64,000 nucleotides of DNA from Sphingobacterium paludis (GCF_004364125.1 NZ_SNZV01000006.1:124001-188000); one strand, 5' to 3'; shown: positions 1 to 8,809, counted from the first letter of the stretch. Numbers and translations are program-made. The notes: generated from the sequence alone by a model not told the origin.

Positions 1-368
1 AGTACGTCTATGGCCGTTCGCCCATTGACCTGCTCGGTCACCGGATCCATCCCCACCATATTGAAATGTAATTGCCCTTGCGCAGGTACATTTGGCAGTT
101 CGTAGAAACCTTGCGCATCTGTTGTCGTAGCCAAAGCTGCGCCTACGACCGTTACGGTCACTCCGGGTACACCTTCACCATTTTCTTGGTTTCGTACCAC
201 GCCTTTTACCGTAATTTTTTCCTGCTGGAGATTGATCAGCGGAAGCGGTCGATCTTCCGAGGCATACAGCCGCTGATGCGGCAAGGAATAACCGAAGCAG
301 ATCAAAACTGACGTTCCCACATACAGAAACCGTCGAAAATCTTTCTTGTAGTTTTGTGTTGTTCGCAT
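1..368 (-). CDS. SusC/RagA-family TonB-dependent outer membrane receptor, N-terminal part (runs off the window)
   Basis: The minus-strand frame from an ATG at 368 is open to the window edge (122 residues). It starts with a basic segment and a hydrophobic signal sequence (around LYVGTSVLICFGYS), then a carboxypeptidase-regulatory-like domain with the signature VKGVVRNQENGEGVPGVTV followed by TTTDAQGFYELPNVP. This domain opens SusC/RagA receptors, which import glycans or other large nutrients together with a SusD lipoprotein. The plug and barrel lie outside the window, so the substrate cannot be inferred. No sigma/anti-sigma genes are visible upstream. Confidence 0.85.
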   Translation of the reverse strand, partial: MRTTQNYKKDFRRFLYVGTSVLICFGYSLPHQRLYASEDRPLPLINLQQEKITVKGVVRNQENGEGVPGVTVTVVGAALATTTDAQGFYELPNVPAQGQLHFNMVGMDPVTEQVNGRTAIDV

Positions 369-520
369 AAGTATAAGTTTATGATGATTAGAAAAATTTT
401 AGGAAAGTCGGTTACTTGAGGTTTCATTGTGGGCAGTGCGAACCATCGCTTTCTGTTCGAGGGCAAAAATTCTTCCACAGCACAGCCCGACAAGGTTGTT
501 AGCGGACCTTATCAGTCAAA

Positions 521-697
521 ATGAATATCAAGTATTTAACAGAAATGTGTTTGAATCGTACTCCGGTTAACGTTACCCTTAAGCAGCGAAATGAGTACCA
601 TCATCATTCACCATTTTCGATCACCGAATTAAAAAACTATTCGAAAGTAACAGAAGATGGGAGCGTAGATGATTTTTTGTGCGTCAGGAAAATTTGA
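521..697 (+). CDS. Small hypothetical protein, 58 aa
   Basis: ATG at 521 opens a 58-codon frame ending in TGA at 695-697, in the otherwise empty 470-bp gap before the acidic-protein gene. The product is hydrophilic with an HHH stretch near the middle and a C-terminal part containing YSKVTEDGSVDDFL, which has protein-like composition. I recognise no family. There is no signal peptide or membrane segment and no clear ribosome-binding site. It could be a chance frame; the rest of 369-840 shows no other gene. Confidence 0.3.
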   Translation: MNIKYLTEMCLNRTPVNVTLKQRNEYHHHSPFSITELKNYSKVTEDGSVDDFLCVRKI

Positions 698-784
698 AGG
701 GATAGGATGAAATAAGTCATAACAATAGTCAGTTTATTAAAAGTTGTTTATAGTAGTAGCTTTATAAAGCTAGGCATTAAAAAC

Positions 785-818
785 AAAAGGAGCGAAATTT
801 TTCCATATCGCTCCTTTT
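785..818 (-). terminator. Rho-independent terminator of the acidic-protein gene
   Basis: Perfect 11-bp inverted repeat AAAAGGAGCGA / TCGCTCCTTTT around a 12-nt loop, 23 bases beyond the stop of the minus-strand gene. A/T runs on both sides allow termination in either direction. Confidence 0.75.
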
Positions 819-840
819 AAAAAACTGATTATCAGCAATT

Positions 841-1224
841 TTAATTTTTCTTCGGATAACCTTCCTCATCCAAATCATCTCGAAAGTCTTCCATATCTTC
901 AGCAATCTTTTTATCGTAGGGACTGGTTTTTAACGCATCTTCCTCCACAATATGCATATTGGAGTTTTCTAAATTATCTTCTTTCAACTCGTCTTTTTCT
1001 GCATATTCATCACCCACGAAAGGATTTGCTTCGTCATAGGTGGAATCATCGTCTTCAGCTCCCTCACTCAAAGTTGGGTAATCTGCAGGATGTTGGTAGT
1101 CAGGGTTGTCTCCCGCTACATCGTATTCATATGATTCTTTTTCGGAATCGTAGATTAGATCGTCCGACGGTCTAGCAACCGCATCTTCTTCCTCTTCATT
1201 TCTTTTATTTGATTCTGGTATCAT
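841..1224 (-). CDS. Highly acidic hypothetical protein, 127 aa
   Basis: A 127-residue protein extremely rich in Asp and Glu, with Tyr scattered through it and few hydrophobic residues, so probably intrinsically disordered and cytoplasmic. There is no signal peptide, no cysteine and no domain I can name. A sequence resembling a ribosome-binding site (AGGAGG) lies just before the ATG, unusual for this genome. A terminator follows directly, so it is monocistronic. The composition resembles the small hydrophilic stress-type proteins common in Sphingobacteriaceae, but that comparison is loose. Confidence 0.7.
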   Translation of the reverse strand: MIPESNKRNEEEEDAVARPSDDLIYDSEKESYEYDVAGDNPDYQHPADYPTLSEGAEDDDSTYDEANPFVGDEYAEKDELKEDNLENSNMHIVEEDALKTSPYDKKIAEDMEDFRDDLDEEGYPKKN

Positions 1225-1355
1225 GTTTCCTCCTATTTCTTTTATCTATGGGTAGAACGCTCGTTAAGCACATCTGGTTTTTATAAAAAATTGTTTACGC
1301 TTTTAGAAATCTTTTCTTTTTGCTACCTTTAATCTAGATTATAAACTTCTTTATT

Positions 1356-1736
1356 ATGCACACGAAAACAGAATACCTGATATGGGATAAGATCGTCCAT
1401 AGTGCTAGAAGCAGAATTGACTTAGCGACATACGGCGAGAAAGCAGCGAAAATCCGCCCTGAAATTCTCGACAAACTGGTATTGCATATCATTGTAGCTT
1501 TTGCTTCCGGCGAGGATCACTGCAGCATATCGACCAACTTGCACAATGAACTACAGCATATTGGTATAGCGGTAAATGAAGACGTTATCGACAAAATTAT
1601 TGCGGATAAGCATGTGCTGTTCAGCGCTGAAATTTACGCCGCTTACCTTACTTTTTCTATGTTGGAAGACGGGCATACCGAACATGAGGTGTTGGGTTAT
1701 GTTTCGGATTTATTGGATAACCCGAAGGTCTATTAA
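1356..1736 (+). CDS. Hypothetical protein, 126 aa
   Basis: A 126-residue, probably all-helical cytoplasmic protein without signal peptide or membrane segment. I do not recognise a family. A TACCTTTA box (near TAnnTTTG) about 25-30 bases upstream of the ATG is a plausible -7 element. Its stop codon overlaps the last bases of ribD on the other strand by three bases, so the two genes converge end to end with no terminator between them. Confidence 0.7.
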   Translation: MHTKTEYLIWDKIVHSARSRIDLATYGEKAAKIRPEILDKLVLHIIVAFASGEDHCSISTNLHNELQHIGIAVNEDVIDKIIADKHVLFSAEIYAAYLTFSMLEDGHTEHEVLGYVSDLLDNPKVY

Positions 1737-2791
1737 CGATCGTCCTTGAAGTAGAACGATAACCTATCATTGCCAACTTTCATGGACGAAACCGGGTCTT
1801 TAGCTAACCTTGGAGACGCAATACCTGATTCCCAACGCACATCGGATCGAAACACGCGTGCCTCATCCCAAATGCCTGCATCAATAAAAAGCTGTAGCGT
1901 CTTTGCGCCGCCTTCTATGATGATGGATTGCACATCCATCAGGTAAAGCTGGTACATAATATTCTGCGGGAGATAAAGCGAAAAGTTTTCCAGCGCAATG
2001 TGCTTTCGCTTGGCTTGCCAATTGGTTTCCTTCGCATTGAAAACAATGGTCTCGGTAGCGTCATCAAACAAAGCTGCATCTGCAGGAACACGCAAATTCC
2101 GATCGATCAAAATCCTTTTCGGATTACGCCCCTTCCATAAACGCACCGTCAAAGCAGGGTTATCAACTAAAGCAGTAGTAGTTCCTACTAACACGGCATC
2201 CTCTTCAGCTCGCCACTTGTGTACCAACTGTTTACTTGCGGCATTACTAATCCACTGCTGGCCGGGCACCGAAGGAGCAAAAAAACCGTCCTTGGTCTCC
2301 GCCCATTTCAAAATAACGTAAGGACGTTGCTGCAAAATGCGCGTGAAGAAACGGCGATTGGTAAAAAGACATTCATCTTCAAGGACGCCAACACGTGTTT
2401 GAATTCCCGCATCTGCTATTTTTTTAAACCCCAAACCGTTTACTTTCGGAAATGGATCAAGACAACCTATGACGACGCGGGCAAATTGATAGCGCACCAA
2501 CATATCCGCGCAGGGCGGTGTTTTCCCTTGATGCGCGCAAGGTTCCAAGCTGACATATAATGTGGATGACCTGAACAGGGTTTGTGCACGCTCCTCGCCA
2601 TAGGTATCGATAACGCTGCGAACGGCATTAACTTCGGCGTGTGCCCCGCCATAAGGCGACGTATAGCCTTCCCCAATGATGCGATCTTCGTAAACGACAA
2701 CAGCGCCTACCATTGGATTTGGACTTACCGACCCCGCCCCTAAAACGGCTAAATCCAAACAGCGACGCATATACAATTCATCCTTTGTCAT
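1733..2791 (-). CDS. ribD: Riboflavin biosynthesis bifunctional deaminase/reductase RibD
   Basis: RibD deaminates 2,5-diamino-6-ribosylamino-4(3H)-pyrimidinone 5'-phosphate and then reduces the ribosyl side chain with NADPH. The N-terminal deaminase has the zinc site: HAE at residues 51-53 and the PCAHQGKTPPC motif at 84-94 (Cys85, Cys94). The C-terminal reductase starts near residue 150 and contains ILIDRNLRVP and IIEGGAKTLQ. I chose the ATG at 2791 (352 aa, normal length); an upstream in-frame start exists but runs through the promoter and into prmC. The -7 box ends four bases before the ATG. No other rib gene is in the window. Confidence 0.95.
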   Translation of the reverse strand: MTKDELYMRRCLDLAVLGAGSVSPNPMVGAVVVYEDRIIGEGYTSPYGGAHAEVNAVRSVIDTYGEERAQTLFRSSTLYVSLEPCAHQGKTPPCADMLVRYQFARVVIGCLDPFPKVNGLGFKKIADAGIQTRVGVLEDECLFTNRRFFTRILQQRPYVILKWAETKDGFFAPSVPGQQWISNAASKQLVHKWRAEEDAVLVGTTTALVDNPALTVRLWKGRNPKRILIDRNLRVPADAALFDDATETIVFNAKETNWQAKRKHIALENFSLYLPQNIMYQLYLMDVQSIIIEGGAKTLQLFIDAGIWDEARVFRSDVRWESGIASPRLAKDPVSSMKVGNDRLSFYFKDDR

Positions 2792-2795
2792 GATA

Positions 2796-2850
2796 CAAAC
2801 ATAGTATTTAGCAAAGAATATCAAAAGTGTTTTTAGCTTTTGTAAGTTTG
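2796..2850. promoter_or_regulatory. Divergent promoter pair for ribD and prmC, both apparently leaderless
   Basis: Minus strand: TATGTTTG (2803-2796) fits the -7 consensus TAnnTTTG, with TTG 18 bases upstream (2824-2822), and ends four bases before the ribD ATG. Plus strand: TAAGTTTG (2843-2850) ends four bases before the prmC ATG at 2855; a -33 TTG for it is not clear. Transcription would begin at or next to both start codons, so both mRNAs should lack a 5' leader. Confidence 0.65.
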
Positions 2851-2854
2851 TGTT

Positions 2855-3718
2855 ATGAAAGATTACAAAGCATTGGCGGAACGTTATGCGCAAAGCCTCT
2901 CTTCCCTTTACGATGCAGACGAAAGCAAGCAACTTTTTCTGATGGCCTATAGCTTTATCACACAAAGGAAGACGATCGATTATGCTTTGGAAAAAAGCAA
3001 AACGGTGGACAAAAACGTGTTGCCTAAATTTGAGTTGATTTTAAATGATTTGCTGACCGGCAAGCCTATTCAACATATTATTGGCGAAGCCGATTTTTTT
3101 GGTTTACGCTTCCAGGTTAACGAACATACGCTTATTCCACGTCCGGAAACCGAAGAGCTCGTTGATTGGATAATCAGACAGCATCAGCATGAAAAAAGCT
3201 TATCCATTCTAGACATTGGCACCGGCTCTGGCTGCATAGCGATAACTTTAGCGCAGCATCTAGAGTCGGCGAGGGTCGATGCCTTAGATATATCAAACGC
3301 CGCCATCGCTACAGCTCGCCAAAACGCGAACAGACTGCATGTCGACGTCAACTTTATCGAAGCGGATGTTTTGGAATGGGACGTCTTTATGGAGCAGTCC
3401 CAACAGTATGACATCATCGTGAGCAATCCCCCCTACATCACACCAAAGGAGCAAGAGCATATGCATACGAATGTCCTACGCTATGAACCGCATGCTGCGC
3501 TATTCGTTGAAGAGCATAATCCTTTACTTTTCTACGCAACGACTGCAGACTTGGCCAAGCAACATTTGAAAGACGGTGGAACCATGTATTTTGAGATCAA
3601 TCAATATTTGGCAGAACAAACAATGGATTTAATTCGTAAAAAAGGGTTTGCCGATATTGTCCTCCGAAAAGATTTGAATGCAGTGGAGCGTATGATCGCT
3701 GCTCGGATGGATTTTTAA
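2855..3718 (+). CDS. prmC: Peptide chain release factor N5-glutamine methyltransferase PrmC (HemK)
   Basis: PrmC methylates the GGQ glutamine of release factors RF1 and RF2 using S-adenosylmethionine, improving translation termination. The 287-aa protein has the helical N-terminal domain (1-75), the LIPRPETEELV segment near 93-103, the SAM-binding IGTGSG at 121-126 and the catalytic NPPY at 191-194. This combination is diagnostic for the family and length is normal. Divergent from ribD, which suggests a housekeeping promoter region. prfA is not in the window. The start at 2855 fits the -7 box directly before it. Confidence 0.95.
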   Translation: MKDYKALAERYAQSLSSLYDADESKQLFLMAYSFITQRKTIDYALEKSKTVDKNVLPKFELILNDLLTGKPIQHIIGEADFFGLRFQVNEHTLIPRPETEELVDWIIRQHQHEKSLSILDIGTGSGCIAITLAQHLESARVDALDISNAAIATARQNANRLHVDVNFIEADVLEWDVFMEQSQQYDIIVSNPPYITPKEQEHMHTNVLRYEPHAALFVEEHNPLLFYATTADLAKQHLKDGGTMYFEINQYLAEQTMDLIRKKGFADIVLRKDLNAVERMIAARMDF

Positions 3719-3804
3719 CGATTTTTTCAAACTGAAAAACAAGCATTTAATTCCTTTTGCAAAAAATAAAACTGCGTAGATTTGGCTTAAATGAACATTT
3801 TTTC

Positions 3805-3812
3805 TACCTTTG
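3805..3812 (+). promoter_or_regulatory. -7 box of the first tRNA-Lys gene
   Basis: TACCTTTG matches TAnnTTTG. The surrounding TTTTTTCTACCTTTGCATCA is repeated exactly at the second tRNA-Lys (box at 15042-15049), while sequence further upstream differs, pointing to conserved promoter function. The tRNA starts 48 bases downstream. Confidence 0.65.
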
Positions 3813-3860
3813 CATCACTTCAAACAAGGAAAGCAAGTTTGTTTTTTTAGTACGAAGAAC

Positions 3861-3933
3861 GATTCTGTAGCTCAGCTGGTAGAGCAATACACTTTTAATG
3901 TATGGGTCCTGGGTTCGAATCCCAGCGGGATCA
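3861..3933 (+). tRNA. tRNA-Lys (anticodon TTT)
   Basis: 73 nt folding as a full cloverleaf: acceptor stem GATTCTG with CGGGATC, D arm GCTC/GAGC, anticodon stem ATACA/TGTAT with loop CTTTTAA (anticodon TTT, reads AAA/AAG), T arm CTGGG/CCCAG with TTCGAAT loop, discriminator A. CCA is not encoded, so the 3' end must be trimmed and CCA added. Identical over its whole length to the gene at 15092. A tandem array of its own 3' tail follows immediately. Confidence 0.97.
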
Positions 3934-3934
3934 C

Positions 3935-4275
3935 GGAAGGCACAAGAAATTGTGCCTTTTTTGCTATTTAAGGGATTCGAACAGAAGGGTTGGGATGGGT
4001 TCGAACTCCCTCGTTCCGGACTTGTGTGCGGGGATGCGCGACGGAACATATCCCAGCGGGATCACGGAAGGCACAAGAAATTGTGCCTTTTTTGCTATTT
4101 AAGGGATTCGAACAGAAGGGTTGGGATGGGTTCGAACTCCCTCGTTCCGGACTTGTGTGCGGGGATGCGCGACGGAACATATCCCAGCGGGATCACGGAA
4201 GGCACAAGAAATTGTGCCTTTTTTGCTATTTAAGGGATTCGAACAAAGGGGTTGGGATGGGTTCGAACTCCCGGA
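3935..4275 (+). repeat. tRNA-tail tandem array, 131-bp unit, 2.6 copies
   Basis: Units start at 3935, 4066 and 4197 (exact 131-base period; the first two look identical, the third stops after GGGTTCGAACTCCC and reads GGATCA). Each full unit holds a terminator hairpin, a spacer, a core with GGGTTCGAACTCCC and the stem GTTCCG...CGGAAC, and ends in a copy of the tRNA 3' tail (TCCCAGCGGGATCAC). GTTGGGAT at the core start pairs with ATCCCAGC of the tail. Frames through the array are not proteins: the period is not a multiple of three. The core recurs at 15166-15415 and 17925-18052. Confidence 0.9.
3937..3964 (+). terminator. Rho-independent terminator of tRNA-Lys, duplicated in each array unit
   Basis: Stem AAGGCACAA / TTGTGCCTT with GAAA tetraloop and a T run, starting four bases past the tRNA. 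Copies recur 131 and 262 bases downstream, so read-through RNA meets up to three terminators. Confidence 0.85.
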
Positions 4276-4326
4276 TCATTTACAAAAGTTGTGGAGGAGA
4301 TAAAAAATAATTAGATCTTTGTTGCT

Positions 4327-4679
4327 TTATATTTTACCTAGATACACGATTCTTTTAAAGCCCTGCTCCCTATAACGGATCAAGCGGAATTTAACATCCC
4401 CCCTAGCCCTTGTTTGCAGTATTAAAGCTTCCTTTGGACTAAAAGTTGCAAGTAAGCCATTAGCTTTTAGATAAGCGGGTACAGCACGTTCCGGATCGAT
4501 ATTGACTACAACCTCCGCTTCAAAAAAAGCAGCTCTCGCATTTAGATATTCATCGGATCCCCGATATTCTTTTCCAACTTTTCAAATTCCAATGCCATTT
4601 CCAGATCACTTTTACAAAATTTATCGACATGCCGAAAACACGGCGCTGCTTTCTCATTGTTAGAGAGCTTCTTTAATTT
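4327..4679 (-). pseudogene. Decayed hypothetical gene with a frameshift
   Basis: On the minus strand, one frame from about 4679 down to about 4560 encodes residues such as LEMALEFEKLEKNIG, then hits a stop; the reading continues in another frame (DEYLNARAAFFEAEVVVNID ... FKRIVYLGKI) to TAA at 4327-4329. No start codon is visible because a TAG precedes the first frame. Together this looks like one protein broken by a frameshift and missing its beginning. I do not recognise the family. It sits next to the tail array, a place where insertions and deletions would be expected. Confidence 0.45.
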
Positions 4680-4685
4680 CTACTT

Positions 4686-4701
4686 TTTACCAAATGGCAA
4701 A
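4686..4701. promoter_or_regulatory. Crp/Fnr-type operator upstream of the regulator gene
   Basis: TTTACCAAATGGCAAA, an imperfect palindrome with half-sites TTTRCCA/TGGYAAA. It shares TnCAAATGGCAAA with the site at 5313. Its centre lies 29.5 bases before the TAACTTTA -7 box (4723-4730), i.e. near -41.5, the class II activator position. Confidence 0.6.
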
Positions 4702-4734
4702 TCGGCCGCAAAGAAAGATTATTAACTTTATGTG

Positions 4735-5304
4735 ATGGAAAAATTTATTGAATACATATTGCAGTTCGGCAATTTAAATAAACAACAAATTGAACTTATT
4801 ACAAGTAAAGGGACAGAACTGAAACTCGGCAAGGACGAGTATTACTGGGAAGCAGGAAAAATAGTAAAACAGATTGGCTTTCTTATCGAAGGCGTTATCC
4901 GCGTGTCTTATTACAACAATACCGGTGAAGAAATTACCCGTTACTTCATTGACGAAAATCATTTGATCCTATCAGGTAATAGCATTGATGAAGTATATAC
5001 GCCATCGGAATACCTGTCTGCTATCACAAGTTGTAAGCTTATCATTTTTTCCAAAAAAGATTGGAAGGAGATCAACGAAACAATCATTGGCTGGGAAACT
5101 ATTCTCCAGAAAATAACCACGAAATATCATAAGGAAAAAATAGCAAGAAGAGGCGAAATGGTTGCGCAAGATGCCACTACACGGTATCTTGATTTTATCG
5201 ACAAATTCCCGACCCTGATAAATCGTGTGCCACTATCCTTTATTGCTTCTTATTTAGGGATCACACAATCTTCATTAAGTAGAATACGAAAGAAAATCCG
5301 CTAA
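4735..5304 (+). CDS. Crp/Fnr-family transcriptional regulator
   Basis: 189-aa protein with an N-terminal cyclic-nucleotide-binding-like beta-roll (about 20-115, with WEAGKIVKQIGFLIEGVIRV) and a short C-terminal helix-turn-helix ending IASYLGITQSSLSRIRKK. There is no Fnr cysteine cluster, so it is probably not an iron-sulfur oxygen sensor; the effector is unknown. The ATG at 4735 is preferred over GTG at 4732 because the -7 box ends at 4730, so the mRNA would be leaderless. The same 16-bp operator precedes this gene and the following reductase, suggesting it activates both. Confidence 0.85.
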   Translation: MEKFIEYILQFGNLNKQQIELITSKGTELKLGKDEYYWEAGKIVKQIGFLIEGVIRVSYYNNTGEEITRYFIDENHLILSGNSIDEVYTPSEYLSAITSCKLIIFSKKDWKEINETIIGWETILQKITTKYHKEKIARRGEMVAQDATTRYLDFIDKFPTLINRVPLSFIASYLGITQSSLSRIRKKIR

Positions 5305-5312
5305 AATCATTT

Positions 5313-5328
5313 TTTGTCAAATGGCAAA
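5313..5328. promoter_or_regulatory. Crp/Fnr-type operator upstream of the aldo/keto reductase
   Basis: TTTGTCAAATGGCAAA, palindrome TTTGyCAwwTGrCAAA. The centre is 29.5 bases before the AATCTTTG box at 5350-5357, exactly the spacing seen at 4686-4701. Confidence 0.65.
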
Positions 5329-5372
5329 TGATTTTATTTTTTATTGGACAATCTTTGTAGTATAAATTTTAA

Positions 5373-6359
<987 letters not shown>

Positions 6360-6475
6360 AATAAAGATCCGAGACTTCAGTATTCCGCCTTTTCAACCGA
6401 CTTTAACCGCCCTATTTTAAATTACACAAAATGTACAATTTTTAGTATATTTTGATGTATTAAAAGTTGGTCTAT

Positions 6476-6592
6476 ATGAAGGTAAAGATACTCAAGTTAG
6501 ACGAGGATATTTTGGTAGATGCGGATATACTAGATCCAAAAGCGACAGGACATATACTACCTTCATCGACCGACGGATGTATTCTTTTTTAA
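6476..6592 (+). CDS. Possible small protein or gene remnant, 38 aa
   Basis: ATG at 6476 followed by 38 codons and TAA; the product (beginning MKVKILKLDEDILVDAD) has protein-like composition but no recognisable family. It lies in the 370-bp gap between the two aldo/keto reductases. It may be the start of a truncated gene. Nothing else is evident in 6360-6730. Confidence 0.22.
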   Translation: MKVKILKLDEDILVDADILDPKATGHILPSSTDGCILF

Positions 6593-6730
6593 AATTATCT
6601 CCCCCCAAGAATTCGGTATGATCCCTTTCTTTTGCTCTTCCTTGGTTTGCATACAACGTTCAGGGCTTTGCAAACATCCATTACGGTATCCTTTACGAAC
6701 TTTGATCTATCAACAAGGAATAGTTTAATC

Positions 6731-7729
6731 ATGAAAAAAGTAAATTTAGGAAGTCACGGGTTGGCGGTGCCCACTATAGGTTTGGGTTGTATGGGTATGA
6801 CCGGCTTTGAAGAAGGAAATATGTATGGCGAAGCGGATGAACAAGAAGCCATCGCCACCATTCATCGCTCGCTGGAATTAGGTGGCAATTTTTTAGATAC
6901 GGCAGACTTATATGGCCCATTTAAAAATGAGCAGTTGATTGCTAAGGCTATAGCTGGCAAAAGGAATCAATACATCATCGCGACAAAATTTGGCTGGGAA
7001 ATCGATGATAACAACAAGGTGACCTGGGCTATTAATGGTAAAAAAGAATATGTAAAGAAGGCGGTGGAACGTTCGCTGAAGAACCTTAACACAGACTATA
7101 TTGATCTGTACTACATGCACCGCCTGGACAAGACGACACCCATCGAAGAAACCGTTGAGGCCATGGGCGAGCTGGTAAAGGAAGGGAAAGTTGGCTACCT
7201 TGGACTATCCGAGGTATCTTCAGAAACCATCAGAAAAGCGCACGGCGTCCACCCGATTACGGCTGTACAAAGTGAATATTCACTATTCGAGCGTACAGCA
7301 GAAGAACGGGGCATACTGGCAACCTTGCAAGAACTCGGAATAGGCTTCGTTGCTTATTCGCCATTAGGCCGGGGCTTTCTGTCCGGACAAATCCGAACGA
7401 TAGACGATTTACCGGAGAATGATTTTCGCCGGGCCATCCCCCGCTTTCAGGAAGCTTATTTTTATAAAAACATAGAATTGGTTAAGGCGATCGAGACCAT
7501 GGCCGACGAAAAAGAGGTGACTTCATCACAATTGGCGCTGGCTTGGATTATTAACAAAGGCATCTTGCCTATTCCAGGCACCAAGCGAAGAAAATATCTA
7601 GAGGAGAATCTAGCAGCTTCCGGAGTTGAATTAACCGAAGCAGATCTTTCAAAACTCGAAAGCATTGTGCCCTTAGGAACTGATACCGGTAACCCTTACG
7701 ACGAATTTAGCATGGGGCTTATCGATTAA
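6731..7729 (+). CDS. Aldo/keto reductase (second copy)
   Basis: 332-aa AKR-superfamily enzyme counted from MKKVNLGSHG at 6731; the frame extends upstream but that part does not resemble the family. Tetrad residues Asp56, Tyr61, Lys86 and His130 are present, as is the cofactor loop LPIPGTKRRKYLEEN near the C terminus. It most resembles the YajO/PLP-like general aldehyde reductases (AKR13-type), an assignment by pattern only. The AraC regulator 68 bases downstream on the same strand is the probable partner. It lacks the 16-bp Crp/Fnr operator found before the first reductase. Confidence 0.92.
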   Translation: MKKVNLGSHGLAVPTIGLGCMGMTGFEEGNMYGEADEQEAIATIHRSLELGGNFLDTADLYGPFKNEQLIAKAIAGKRNQYIIATKFGWEIDDNNKVTWAINGKKEYVKKAVERSLKNLNTDYIDLYYMHRLDKTTPIEETVEAMGELVKEGKVGYLGLSEVSSETIRKAHGVHPITAVQSEYSLFERTAEERGILATLQELGIGFVAYSPLGRGFLSGQIRTIDDLPENDFRRAIPRFQEAYFYKNIELVKAIETMADEKEVTSSQLALAWIINKGILPIPGTKRRKYLEENLAASGVELTEADLSKLESIVPLGTDTGNPYDEFSMGLID

Positions 7730-7797
7730 CATGCGTGTACGGTTGCATGAAAAAATGCAACCGCTACGCTATCCATTAAAATGTTTACATTAGTAGT

Positions 7798-8697
7798 ATG
7801 AACGCTATCCGATCCGTATCAGAATTTCACCGCCTGCTCTCCTTACCCGAGCCACGCCACCCTTTGGTAAGTGTGATCAACCTTGCGGAGAGTATTTTTT
7901 TGGAAGATGATGTGTGGAAAGGATTTGTGAATAGCTTTTATTGTGTGGCCCTGAAGAGAGAGGCCAAAGGTAAAATACGATATGGCCAGCAACATTACGA
8001 TTATGATAAGGGAGTGCTGAGTTTTACAGCTCCAAATCAGGTTCAATATCTTGATCTGAATAGTGTTGAGTGCGGATCAGGCTATTTACTTATTTTCCAT
8101 CCTGACTTTTTACTCGCCCATCCCCTAGCAGCTAGCATTAACCGTTACACGTTCTTCTCTTACGCGGTTAGCGAAGCCCTTCATCTTTCTGCCGAAGAGG
8201 AAGATGATCTCCTTGCTATTTTGAATAAGATCGATAAAGAATGCTTGCATATTGATAAATATACGCAGGAAATTATTTTGGCACAGATCGAATTGTTGCT
8301 CCATTATTCCAATCGATTTTATGAGCGGCAATTTATCACCCGGAAAAACCACAACCATCAATTGCTCACCAAATTTGAACGCCTCGTAGACGAATATTTC
8401 CAAAGCGTTGAGACCTCGCAACCGCAACTCTTGACGGTACAACGCATAGCTGAAAAGATGAGCTTGTCTCCAAATTACCTAAGCGATCTACTCCGCATGC
8501 ATACCGGGCAAAGTACGCAGCAGCATATCCACCAGCGGCTGATCGAAAAAGCGAAAGAAAAACTTTCTACTACAAATTTGTCGGTGAGTGAAATTGCGTA
8601 TGGGCTTGGCTTTGAACATGCCCAGTCGTTCAGCACGCTATTTAAGAAGAAAACAAGTTTGTCGCCCCTCGAATTCCGCCAAGCATTTACTGCCTAA
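7798..8697 (+). CDS. AraC-family transcriptional regulator
   Basis: 299 aa: an N-terminal cupin-like sensing region (about 20-165) and a C-terminal double helix-turn-helix (about 205-297) with SLSPNYLSDLLRMHTGQS and VSEIAYGLGFEHAQSFSTLFKKKTSLSPLEFR, the AraC/XylS signature. This subfamily often sits beside aldo/keto or short-chain reductases in Bacteroidota and probably senses a small molecule. Same strand as the preceding reductase with a 68-base gap, so a shared transcript is possible. A hairpin (GATAGCAA at 8721 with TTGCTATC at 8760) follows the stop and may end the transcript. Confidence 0.9.
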   Translation: MNAIRSVSEFHRLLSLPEPRHPLVSVINLAESIFLEDDVWKGFVNSFYCVALKREAKGKIRYGQQHYDYDKGVLSFTAPNQVQYLDLNSVECGSGYLLIFHPDFLLAHPLAASINRYTFFSYAVSEALHLSAEEEDDLLAILNKIDKECLHIDKYTQEIILAQIELLLHYSNRFYERQFITRKNHNHQLLTKFERLVDEYFQSVETSQPQLLTVQRIAEKMSLSPNYLSDLLRMHTGQSTQQHIHQRLIEKAKEKLSTTNLSVSEIAYGLGFEHAQSFSTLFKKKTSLSPLEFRQAFTA

Positions 8698-8809
8698 TCG
8701 AGATATTCCTCCATGCGATCGATAGCAAGGCCTATTTGAAGCGCGCTACACTTCGAAATTTGCTATCCATCCGAATAGTCCGACTTATATCGATGGGAAC
8801 ATAACCATC

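Noticed and set aside
3935-4275. CRISPR array
   Set aside because: Units are directly adjacent with no unique spacers, contain tRNA tail and terminators, and no cas genes are present.
3804-4310. Overlapping open frames on both strands across the tRNA-Lys array (e.g. beginning MFRRASPHTSPERG)
   Set aside because: They are produced by the 131-bp repeats and cross tRNA sequence and terminators; the repeat period is not a multiple of three and similar frames arise at the 125-bp array.
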